Assembly: GCA_017964485.1 (NCBI GenBank)
Contig: JAGCRW010000034.1
Span: 1 to 54,052 of the forward strand
Reading direction: 5' to 3'
Origin: Muribaculaceae bacterium
Lineage (GTDB): Bacteria; Bacteroidota; Bacteroidia; Bacteroidales; Muribaculaceae
Length of the DNA: 54,052 nucleotides
Of the stretch, positions 41,383-48,956 are shown piece after piece. The notes under the pieces are model-generated. The model ran no database searches, was not told the DNA's origin, and was given only the letters and a program-made list of their open reading frames with translations. The translations under genes were made by a program, and so were the position numbers. Within the stretch, counting starts at the first letter, position 1. Each line of letters opens with the position of its first letter.

Positions 41383-42792
41383 ATGTTTATCAAGAATCTT
41401 TTCAAGCGTGCCGTTGCAGTACGCAACTGGCTCAAGAAGAACCGCAAGCTCCTTATGTTGCTGCTTGTGATTGTGATAATGCTTATTCTGGGTGGATGCT
41501 TCGCCTCGCCCCATGCCGCGCTAGCCGTGGTGGTTGCTGGTGTGGCTGGAGGTAAGCACATCGACGATGAGCCCCTCACTACCGACCTCACACGAGGCGC
41601 GTCGCCCGACCTGCTCCTCAACGAGATTGACCAGCAGATAGTGAAAATACGCCCTATGGCGACACCTATCGACCAGCTCTCGCGCTGCGCTGGCTCGAAG
41701 CATGCGGGCAGCATGATTGTAGATTATTATAATGTGGACACCAAACCCACCACTGCCGAGGTGGCAAGCGACTATGTGGAGCCCACTGCCGGTAGTGCCA
41801 CTACCGACGACACCCGCATCACGCTTAGCACTACCAACGACGACATGTTTGATGTGTCGGACACTATTCTCGTGCAAGGAGTCAACGGCTATGATGAGTC
41901 GGGGACCGTGCAGAGCAATCAGGAACTAGTGCTCTATGTCACGTCGCGCGACGACAACAACGGCCTCAAGGTTCAGGCTGTCAACGGCAAGAAGATTGGC
42001 ACCATCGAAGGCTGTGTGCCGTCGATAGAGGAAGGCACGATTCTCATTCGCATGGGACGCGCGGCTACCGAACTCGATGTGATGTCGCCACAGTTTGAGG
42101 CCCTGCCACACAAGGCTCAGCAGCATTGCCAGATATTTAAGATGCAGGTGGAGCAGAGCACTCTGCAGAAGCTATCTAACAAAGAAGTGCCCTGGACAAT
42201 GAACGACCAGGAGGAGGCTGCCATCTACGACATGCGCCTGGGCATGGAGAAGTCGTTCCTCTTTGGCGTGAAGGGCAAGATTTGGGACCCTGTCAAGAAG
42301 GAGCATGTGATGCTCACCGGCGGCATTTGGAAGCAGGCCGGAAAGGAGTTCCCCTACAACGCGCAGAGCATCACCCAGGAGTCGATTATCGACATGATGC
42401 GCAGGGCGTTCACTGGCAATGCCGGCAGCAAGCGCAAGATTCTCATTGGCGGCTCCGAACTCATTGGCACCATCAACAAGCTCGACTATAACCGTGTGAT
42501 CACCGCCAGCGACACCGTAACCAAGTGGGGCATCGACTTCACCGAGCTAAGGTCGAAGTTTGGCACTCTCTATGTGCTGCTCAGCGAGGTGTTTGACGAG
42601 TGCGGAATGGCTGCCAACGGCATGATTATCGATCCCGAGTACTTGCAGAAGTATGTGCACCAGCCCTTCAGTGCCGAGACTCTTAACCTCAAGGCCAGCG
42701 GTGTGAGAAATGTGGATGCCACCGTGCTCACCGAGACCAGCTGTCTTGTGCTGCGCTACCCCAAGGCCCACATGCGCATCGTGAAAGTGTAA
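41383..42792 (+). CDS. Phage major-capsid-like protein with added membrane anchor
   Basis: 469 residues. From about residue 60 on, the protein reads like a tailed-phage major capsid protein: TDLTRGASPDLLLNEIDQQI, KIRPMATPIDQLSRCAGSKH, GSMIVDYYNVDTKPTT, QIFKMQVEQSTLQKLSNKEV, DMRLGMEKSFLFGVKGKIWD, ILIGGSELIGTI, FGTLYVLLSEVFDECGMA and LVLRYPKAHMRIVKV. Ahead of it are about 55 residues with a basic start and a strong hydrophobic helix (LLMLLLVIVIMLILGGC), not expected in a virion protein. No portal, terminase, protease or tail gene is present. I infer a retained or domesticated capsid gene; a phage remnant is the alternative. A terminator follows. Confidence 0.78.
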   Translation: MFIKNLFKRAVAVRNWLKKNRKLLMLLLVIVIMLILGGCFASPHAALAVVVAGVAGGKHIDDEPLTTDLTRGASPDLLLNEIDQQIVKIRPMATPIDQLSRCAGSKHAGSMIVDYYNVDTKPTTAEVASDYVEPTAGSATTDDTRITLSTTNDDMFDVSDTILVQGVNGYDESGTVQSNQELVLYVTSRDDNNGLKVQAVNGKKIGTIEGCVPSIEEGTILIRMGRAATELDVMSPQFEALPHKAQQHCQIFKMQVEQSTLQKLSNKEVPWTMNDQEEAAIYDMRLGMEKSFLFGVKGKIWDPVKKEHVMLTGGIWKQAGKEFPYNAQSITQESIIDMMRRAFTGNAGSKRKILIGGSELIGTINKLDYNRVITASDTVTKWGIDFTELRSKFGTLYVLLSEVFDECGMAANGMIIDPEYLQKYVHQPFSAETLNLKASGVRNVDATVLTETSCLVLRYPKAHMRIVKV

Positions 42793-42862
42793 CCAATGAC
42801 AAATCTAACAATAGTTGTTCATAGTTTTTAAACCTGTTTTTAGTAAAATCTAATCCTTCGAA

Positions 42863-42896
42863 GGGACATCTCTGTTTTGAAGAGGTGTCCCTTTTT
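42863..42896 (+). terminator. Terminator after the capsid-like gene
   Basis: Arms GGGACATCTC (42863-42872) and GAGGTGTCCC (42882-42891) with one wobble, then T5. A decayed copy occurs at 44986-45017, at the same place relative to the next promoter module. Gap 42793-43345 holds this terminator, promoter module copy 3, small hairpins (CGCAA/TTGCG, GAAC/GTTC near 43076-43096) and the CACCGACAGGTG element. Confidence 0.87.
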
Positions 42897-42964
42897 GATG
42901 CCGAGAAGTGCCATTTTTGTGAGAAAAAAGACGAAAAAACTAAAAGGTACATTTTGAACTGCCA

Positions 42965-43047
42965 TATCTTTATGATTGCCAGTTAGTTACAAAAAGTAAA
43001 GATACACCCATTTTTCTTGCAAAACAGTTTTGTTGATTGTAACTTTG
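42965..43047 (+). promoter_or_regulatory. Shared promoter/operator module, copy 3
   Basis: TATCTTTA (42965-42972), 24 nt, TAAAGATA (42997-43004), 12 nt, TTG (43017-43019), 20 nt, TAACTTTG (43040-43047). It faces the broken dockerin gene at 43346 and leaves a leader of about 290 nt. A second, imperfect promoter (TTTG, 20 nt, TAACTTCG) lies closer, ending near 43305. Confidence 0.84.
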
Positions 43048-43210
43048 CAACCGAGAAATAGCAGCGTTTTTTCACTCGCAAAGTTGCGAACGGAGTTCGT
43101 CGTAAAGTCTTTCAGCATCAATGGGCTGCGTCTCAGCATAAATCAAGCAAGCTTGATATTCTTCATTCGACTTGCACCATTGGTCTGCTCACGCAGGAAA
43201 AAAAATAAAT

Positions 43211-43260
43211 CCGCGCTTGCGCGGCTTTTCGACACCGACAGGTGCCACTTTGTGAGAGAA
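43211..43260 (+). repeat. Dispersed hairpin element with CACCGACAGGTG core
   Basis: Hairpin CCGCGC/GCGCGG, then CTTTTCG, the self-complementary core and CTTTGTGAGAG. It lies within the predicted leader of the broken dockerin gene. Confidence 0.72.
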
Positions 43261-43345
43261 AAGCAGTAACAATTTGCACAATTGAACAGTAATTACTAAC
43301 TTCGTGGCGTTCAAGTTGATTTGCCACAACAAAAATGATAAAGAT

Positions 43346-44824
43346 ATGAAAAAAATCACATTTTTATTTCTGGGACTGCTGATGATGACCAGCGCCAGCG
43401 CAGATGAGAATGAATACTTTCCCCTCGTTTGTGAGGGAGTCGTTTGGGAATATGTGGAGTATAACTCCGAGTTAGGAATTCATCCAGATGTGGCAAGCAT
43501 TTATACTCTAGAATTCAATGGTGTGTGTGAAGAAGGCTATAAGCTTTATCGCACAGACTATAACGCAAATGGCACAGCAAATGAGCCATATCTGATAGCT
43601 TATGCGAACGAGGCAAACAAGGTGGTAACTTTAAATATAGATGATAATCTGCCTTACTATTTAAATGACTATACAATTGCATTTGACAAAATCTATGACT
43701 ATAATAATGATGAACTTTATTTCTTGCCAGATGAAGCCATTTATATGTCTTATCAGTTGGCTAATGTTGACGGTTCTGTAGCCTTTACTGTTGAAGTTGG
43801 TAACACCACACGTAAAGGTTATCATGTCAATTATGATGCAGAACATGATATAGACACAAGAGAGTTCAAGATTATTGAAGGCATTGGCGTTGATTGTATG
43901 TATGGTGATTTGTTTGAGCCATTCAGAACCTTCCCTACATGTATAGACGGATACCGGATGTCTGGACTCTCTGCAGTTTACGAGAATGGTGAACTTGTTT
44001 ATCAAGGCTGCATGTTTGACATTGCTCAGCAGTTAAAGAATCCAGCCTCTAATGGCGATGTGAACGGCGACGGAGTAGTGACCAGTGCTGACGTGACTTG
44101 CCTCTACAACTATCTGCTAAACGGCGACTCTAATGGTATCGTCAATGGAGACCAAGACGGCGATGGCATTATCACCGCGGCCGATATTACTGCCGTCTAC
44201 AACATCCTGCTAGGTAGCGTGCCTGAAAGTCATGAGTGGGTTGACTTGGGTTTGCCCAGCGGCACGCTATGGGCAACGATGAATATTGGTGCCAGCAGTC
44301 CAGAAGAATATGGAGACTATTTCGCTTAGGGTGAGACCACGCCAAAGGAGTACTATGAATGGAATACTTATAAGTGGTGTATGGGAAGTAACAACACATT
44401 GACAAAGTACTGCACAAATAGCTACTATGGCTACAACAGCTTTGTAGATAACGACGTGGAACTTGATCCCGAGGATGATGCCGCGACAGTCAACTGGGGT
44501 GCAGGGTGGCAAATGCCAACACTAGAGCAGATAGATGAATTGAAAGACTGTAGCAGCAGCGAGTGGATGACATTGAACGATGTTTATGGCAGGTTGTTCA
44601 CAGGCAGCAATGGTGCGTCGCTGTTCTTGCCTGCGGCTGGTTATCGCTGGAAAGGGACGATTTACAAAGCTGGTTCTTACGGACGCTATTGGTCAAGCAC
44701 GCCCCGCCCTGATTATCCGTGCTATGCTTACTATCTGAACTTTCTGGAGGAATACGTGGAATGGATTTACTTCGACCGAGACATTGGTTTCTCGGTACGT
44801 GCAGTGCGTGCGCCCCAGAAATAA
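43346..44824 (+). pseudogene. Dockerin/FISUMP chimeric surface gene broken by an amber codon
   Basis: One reading frame of 492 codons, interrupted only by TAG at 44327-44329 (codon 328). The signal peptide MKKITFLFLGLLMMTSASA leads into a domain paralogous to the 295-residue protein (YFPLVCEGVVWEYVEY, IEGIGVDCMYGDLFEPF, SAVYENGELVYQG). A dockerin pair follows (GDVNGDGVVTSADVTCLY, GDQDGDGIITAADITAVY). Then comes a Fibrobacter-succinogenes-type major paralogous domain: EWVDLGLPSGTLWATMN, GDYFA, stop, GETTPKEYYEW, WGAGWQMPT, GYRWKGT, GRYWSST, SVRAVRAPQK. In that family the residue after GDYFA is normally Trp, so TGG to TAG is the simplest reading. The short product would still carry signal peptide, first domain and dockerin. 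Confidence 0.85.
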
Positions 44825-44850
44825 CACCCAAGAGTGAGAAGCATGCCGTT

Positions 44851-44898
44851 AACAACATAAGCGACGGCACCCGCACGAGCGAGAAAGTACTCAAGTAA
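44851..44898 (+). pseudogene. Orphan C-terminal tail remnant
   Basis: Just after the FISUMP frame, in another frame, 16 codons read VNNISDGTRTSEKVLK and a stop. This matches the tail NDGTRSSEKVLK of the 295-residue protein encoded at 24715. It looks like the left-over 3' end of a paralogous gene whose middle was replaced or lost. Confidence 0.7.
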
Positions 44899-44914
44899 TC
44901 AATATGTTTTTTGT

Positions 44915-44973
44915 CTACGGAGTTTTTGGAGTTTGGGAGTTAAACAATGCTCCATTACTCCAAGCCTCCGTAG
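44915..44973 (+). repeat. CTACGGAG inverted-repeat element
   Basis: 59 bp bounded by CTACGGAG and CTCCGTAG; a close copy of the element at 19864-19921, again 3' of a surface gene. Confidence 0.72.
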
Positions 44974-44985
44974 AATTATCTTCAA

Positions 44986-45017
44986 GGGGACAGCTCTATT
45001 ATGGGTGTCCTTTTTTT
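44986..45017 (+). terminator. Decayed terminator hairpin
   Basis: GGACA (44988-44992) and TGTCC (45006-45010), then T7. Related in sequence and position to the terminator at 42863. The rest of gap 44899-45486 holds the repeat elements, promoter module copy 4 and the proximal promoter listed. Confidence 0.6.
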
Positions 45018-45085
45018 GCACCGAGAAGTGCCATTTTTAGATAGAAAAATAGCCCAAAAACTAAAAGTTACATTTTAAACTGCCG

Positions 45086-45168
45086 TATCTTTATGATTAC
45101 CAATATGTTACAAAAAGTAAAGATACGGGCGATTTTCTTGCAGAATAGTTTTGTTGATTGTAACTTTG
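45086..45168 (+). promoter_or_regulatory. Shared promoter/operator module, copy 4
   Basis: TATCTTTA (45086-45093), 24 nt, TAAAGATA (45118-45125), 12 nt, TTG (45138-45140), 20 nt, TAACTTTG (45161-45168). Here the arms are longest: CCGTATCTTTA and TAAAGATACGG pair over 11 bp. It faces the SusE/SusF-like gene. Confidence 0.85.
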
Positions 45169-45302
45169 CAACCGATAAATAGCAGCGTTTTTCTCTCGCA
45201 AAGTTGCGAACGGAGTTCGTCACAAAGCCAGAATATTTAAACCGTGAGGACTCGATGGGTCGCCTTCGGCGAGAAATTGAAATAAAATTAGTTATATAAT
45301 AT

Positions 45303-45349
45303 CCGCGCTTGCGCGGCTTTTCGACACCGACAGGTGCTGCTTTGTGAGA
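45303..45349 (+). repeat. Dispersed hairpin element with CACCGACAGGTG core
   Basis: Same layout as the copy at 43211: CCGCGC/GCGCGG hairpin, CTTTTCG, core, CTTTGTGAGA. It lies between promoter module copy 4 and the proximal promoter. Confidence 0.72.
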
Positions 45350-45383
45350 TTATACAAGTGGCAATTAGTTTAAATTTTTTCAC

Positions 45384-45391
45384 TACCTTTG
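45384..45391 (+). promoter_or_regulatory. Proximal -7 box TACCTTTG for the SusE/SusF-like gene
   Basis: TACCTTTG matches TAnnTTTG about 95 nt before the ATG at 45487. The -33 element is poor. A palindrome CCACTAACTTAGTGG follows at about 45434-45448 in the would-be leader. Confidence 0.5.
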
Positions 45392-45486
45392 CGTGCAAGA
45401 AATATTATTTAGGTCATTTATATAATAAAATAACCACTAACTTAGTGGCGTTGAAAAGATAATAATCACACATAACCATATTTGCT

Positions 45487-48015
45487 ATGAAACAATTTTA
45501 TAAGTCATTATCACTGCTGTTGTTGGGCTTTTTTATGTCTCCGGAGGTAAGTGGCTCGGTTACGATAATCGATTATATCTATCATCAGTGTGATGTTAAC
45601 CGGGATGGCGCGGTGACCGCTAGCGACGTCACAGCAATTTATGATTACCTGTTGGGAAATACTTCCGGCAGCAACATATATTTTGATACCAATCATGATG
45701 GCACAGTTACATCGGCCGACGTGACAATGGTTTATGATGTCCTGCTCAATGGCACTGCTTACAATTCCATCAGCGATGCGTTTGAGTTGAATCTCGAATG
45801 TCTTGATATAGACAGAGCCGAATACCATGATGGGTATCTTTTCTATTGGGATGATGTGGCGACCGAGAACGGAATGTCGTCTCCCGACTACATGCTGTTG
45901 TTGTCGACTAATCCAGCTTTTATTGACTACTATTGCGTTCATGCCAGCACAAATGAGTATTATTTCGACAATAAGACTATCACCGAGGGGCTTCGAAGCA
46001 AGCTGCATTGGTACTCTCCTGAGGATGTTGCCGACCATGTTCCACTATATGCAAGGGTGGAACTTGTGCTTGACAACTATGTTGACGTGCTTATAAGCAA
46101 CGAGCTGGAGTTTGATTTCGTGCCACGTGTTGAGTTCTCGTCTTGCAGCCCCATCCATCTGTGGTGGCTCATTGGCAGCTTTGTGGGAACAAATCATTGG
46201 GATAACAATTATCCAGTTTATGGTGGCTTTGGCAGAGTGCCCTTGTATCCTGTGCAAGGTGCGACCTACAACAGCGATGGCGATGGACTGCTTGAGTATT
46301 ACGGCTATTTCCCTGCCGGCGGTGAGTTCAAGATTCTCGAGGAAGCCGGCTATTGGGATAATGTGATAGGTGGTGGCGATGAGAATGGTGGACAGGTATA
46401 TTCGGGCAACACAGGTAATTATCCCGACAACATCCATATCAATCAGGGTGGATATTACAAAATCAGTCTCAACACCGTGTCAAAGACGATGACCATGACT
46501 CACCTTGCCGATAATCAAGCGTCTTACAGCAGTATAACAATGCCAGGAGAATATCAGGGTTGGGATGTGACAGGCAACGCCATGACAGCTCTTGCCCAAA
46601 CCGACAACCATGATTGGTTTGCATACCTCAATCTGGATTCTGCCAGTGAATTGAAGTTTGCCGCAGGCATTTGGGACCACAACTGGGGAATAGCTGAGTT
46701 CCCATATGGTAAGGGTGTTATTGACGGCCCAAATATTCCTGCGCAGGCTGGCTCCTATTGTGTGTATTTCAACGACCTTTCGGGCGATTACATGTTCATC
46801 GATGAGGAAAATGGCTTGCCAAGTGCTTATTCATTGATAATCAATGAGAACTTCACTGGCGATTATCTTGATCTCACATTAGATTACGAGAATGACACGA
46901 GATTCAAATTGTGTGATATAATGACCGAACTTGATGGGCCGATGCAACTGCTGTTCAACTCTACCAGTGTGCCAATTGAGCTAGATGGAACTGTCGACCT
47001 TAACGAATTCAAGTATGCTGTGCTGAGCACCTACAGGCGGCCACTCGTTGGTGGCGCCATGTTAAACTGCGCTGTTGAGGCTAATGCCGGAAATGTGTCA
47101 ATAAAGTCAAACACCATCTCAATACCAGTCCAAGTCGAGAACTATAATATTGTGATAAAGGATAGCGGAGAGAGTATCCCGATGGAGAGAATTGGTATCA
47201 GTTGTTTCGATGCATCGATTCCTGCCACCGATGGCGATATTATGTTCAACATCTATCCAGAGTCGGAAGTTGGCTCGACCAGCGCCATCACCCCTATGCC
47301 AGACGGTGACAACACGGCGACCGATGGCACATTTGTATATACCAATCCTTCGGGCTATTTCACTATTCCCTATCAGGCAGAATATATGGCTTATAAAATC
47401 ATACTCGACTTTGGTTACAAGACCTACAGTATTGAAGGAATCGAAACCTCATCCATGCTATGGCAGGTTGGCAATGCCAATGACTGGGGCAGCGGCAGCC
47501 CAGCTAGCGGTTTGTCGAGGAATTATGACGGCAATTATACGGGCTATATGTACCTTAATGGTGACTTTAGGTTCAGAGAGAACAAAACTAACTGGGACGG
47601 CAAGAATTGGGGACAGGGTGCCAGTGCTGGCACACTCATGGAGAATGGCAACAATCTTTATGCCCCAGCTGGATTCTACAAGGTTGATGTGGATATTCCT
47701 AACCTGTATTACAATCTCACCACAATCTCTAGCGTGAGCATAATTGGCAGCGCAGTGCCCACGGGTTATGAGTGGAGCACCGACCTAGACCTGACCTATA
47801 ATCAGAACACTGGCGCGTGGGAAGGAATTTATGTGCTTAACGAGGGCGAATATAAAATCCGTGCCAACCACGACTGGTTTCTCAACTGGGGTGGAACTGA
47901 CGATAATCTAGTTCCAAACGGTGCCAACCTGACCATTGCCCAGCCAGGACCTTATCTAGTGCAGGTGTACCTCACTTATAATGGCGACAGCCATGTGACA
48001 TTGACTAGGCAGTGA
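45487..48015 (+). CDS. SusE/SusF-like glycan-binding protein with N-terminal dockerin
   Basis: 842 residues. A signal peptide (ends near EVSGS) is followed at once by dockerin repeats, about 36-95 (CDVNRDGAVTASDVTAIY, TNHDGTVTSADVTMVY). Next comes a SusE-like Ig domain (LDIDRAEYHDGYLFYWDD), then several SusE/SusF-type starch-binding modules: LIGSFVGTNHWDNN with ITINQGG-like HINQGGYYKISL; TMPGEYQGWDVTG with ELKFAAGIWDHNWG; WQVGNANDWGSGSP with FRFRENKTNWDGKNWG; IIGSAVPTGYEWSTD with YKIRANHDWFLNWGG. No lipobox, unlike true SusE/SusF, so the dockerin may replace the lipid as the anchor. No susC/susD genes are nearby. First of four closely spaced genes. Confidence 0.82.
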   Translation: MKQFYKSLSLLLLGFFMSPEVSGSVTIIDYIYHQCDVNRDGAVTASDVTAIYDYLLGNTSGSNIYFDTNHDGTVTSADVTMVYDVLLNGTAYNSISDAFELNLECLDIDRAEYHDGYLFYWDDVATENGMSSPDYMLLLSTNPAFIDYYCVHASTNEYYFDNKTITEGLRSKLHWYSPEDVADHVPLYARVELVLDNYVDVLISNELEFDFVPRVEFSSCSPIHLWWLIGSFVGTNHWDNNYPVYGGFGRVPLYPVQGATYNSDGDGLLEYYGYFPAGGEFKILEEAGYWDNVIGGGDENGGQVYSGNTGNYPDNIHINQGGYYKISLNTVSKTMTMTHLADNQASYSSITMPGEYQGWDVTGNAMTALAQTDNHDWFAYLNLDSASELKFAAGIWDHNWGIAEFPYGKGVIDGPNIPAQAGSYCVYFNDLSGDYMFIDEENGLPSAYSLIINENFTGDYLDLTLDYENDTRFKLCDIMTELDGPMQLLFNSTSVPIELDGTVDLNEFKYAVLSTYRRPLVGGAMLNCAVEANAGNVSIKSNTISIPVQVENYNIVIKDSGESIPMERIGISCFDASIPATDGDIMFNIYPESEVGSTSAITPMPDGDNTATDGTFVYTNPSGYFTIPYQAEYMAYKIILDFGYKTYSIEGIETSSMLWQVGNANDWGSGSPASGLSRNYDGNYTGYMYLNGDFRFRENKTNWDGKNWGQGASAGTLMENGNNLYAPAGFYKVDVDIPNLYYNLTTISSVSIIGSAVPTGYEWSTDLDLTYNQNTGAWEGIYVLNEGEYKIRANHDWFLNWGGTDDNLVPNGANLTIAQPGPYLVQVYLTYNGDSHVTLTRQ

Positions 48016-48041
48016 TTTGATAAAACTAAAAACAAAATGAT

Positions 48042-48344
48042 ATGAAAAAGAAAAAAATAATATTTATTGTCATAATTGCACTCGTGTCACTATTAGTGTA
48101 TAACAATTCTTCTTATTACATAAAAAAGAGCAGATGGAAAACAATTAGTGATGTGAGTATTGGAGACTTTATAGAATTTGAAAATGACAAGAATGACACT
48201 TATTATCTTGATTGGCCGAAAGTCTATAAGGAAGGTGAACATGTGGGCTATATAGCATTTTGTTTATGTGACAGATTGTGGTTATATAAAACGAAAGACA
48301 TAAATGACAGAGGTTTAGGTTTTTGTGAATACATTAGCAAGTAA
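48042..48344 (+). CDS. Small membrane-anchored protein, unknown
   Basis: 100 residues. A Lys-rich start and one hydrophobic signal-anchor helix (about 6-21, IIFIVIIALVSLLVYN), then a short domain with IGDFIEFENDKNDTYYLDWPKVY and GEHVGYIAFCLCDRLWLY. I do not recognise the family. Codon use is AT-richer than in neighbours, which may mean recent acquisition. It starts 26 nt after the SusE/SusF-like gene and ends 18 nt before the next, so it is probably co-transcribed. Confidence 0.6.
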   Translation: MKKKKIIFIVIIALVSLLVYNNSSYYIKKSRWKTISDVSIGDFIEFENDKNDTYYLDWPKVYKEGEHVGYIAFCLCDRLWLYKTKDINDRGLGFCEYISK

Positions 48345-48362
48345 TACATAAAATTTTATAAT

Positions 48363-48956
48363 ATGAAGAATTCCTTTTCGCGTATATTGATATTGCTGTG
48401 CGTTGTGGCGTGGTCGCTGGGGGCGCTGGCGCAGATGTCTCCTTCGCAAGTTGAGGATAGTAGATGTGAATATAAATATAATGAGTATTTCAAAGATTCT
48501 AATCTTGAGATTGTAGATTCATTAGTCACTTGGCAAATTACAAAAGTGAGTGAAACGAAAAAAAGTTATATAATCACTTATGAGTACAAGAATCTAACAA
48601 ATGATACTCTTGGTGTATATTTGCCAAAACAAGATGATTGTTGTTTGCGATTCTTCAGGGTATATATCAAATCAGATATTTGGGATATTGATTATCTTCC
48701 ATGTAATTGGGTTGCTGATGTAGAGTCTGCTGAATTTGCAGGCAAAACAATTTATAAGCTGGCCCCAAATGAATCGGTCAAGAAACAATTCGCTTTATAC
48801 AAGAAACATCTCCCCAAAAAGTTGTCGAAAAATGGGAAAGTCTCATTTCAACTTGAGTTGTTGCTCAAATATTGCGGAACAAAATACAGCACGTATCAAA
48901 GAGTTTTTGCTCCTGATGAGATAAAAACAAACGTTTATAAATGGCATAAAAAATGA
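48363..48956 (+). CDS. Small secreted protein, unknown, with borrowed signal peptide
   Basis: 197 residues. The signal peptide (SRILILLCVVAWSLGALAQMS) is nearly identical, in DNA as well as protein, to that of the next gene, yet the mature parts are unrelated. The mature part is beta-rich with TWQITKVSETKKSYIITYEYKN, QDDCCLRFFRVYIKSD and LLLKYCGTKYSTYQRVF; several Cys suggest disulfides. No family recognised. The mature coding part is AT-rich compared with the signal-peptide part. Its stop overlaps the next start as ATGA. Confidence 0.65.
   Translation: MKNSFSRILILLCVVAWSLGALAQMSPSQVEDSRCEYKYNEYFKDSNLEIVDSLVTWQITKVSETKKSYIITYEYKNLTNDTLGVYLPKQDDCCLRFFRVYIKSDIWDIDYLPCNWVADVESAEFAGKTIYKLAPNESVKKQFALYKKHLPKKLSKNGKVSFQLELLLKYCGTKYSTYQRVFAPDEIKTNVYKWHKK

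Noticed and set aside
40700-42792. Complete prophage
   Set aside because: No integrase, portal, terminase, tail or lysis gene and no attachment repeats were found around the two genes.
44327-44329. TAG as a recoded sense codon
   Set aside because: All other genes in the window that I read avoid in-frame TAG, so general recoding is unlikely; a nonsense change or sequence error is simpler.
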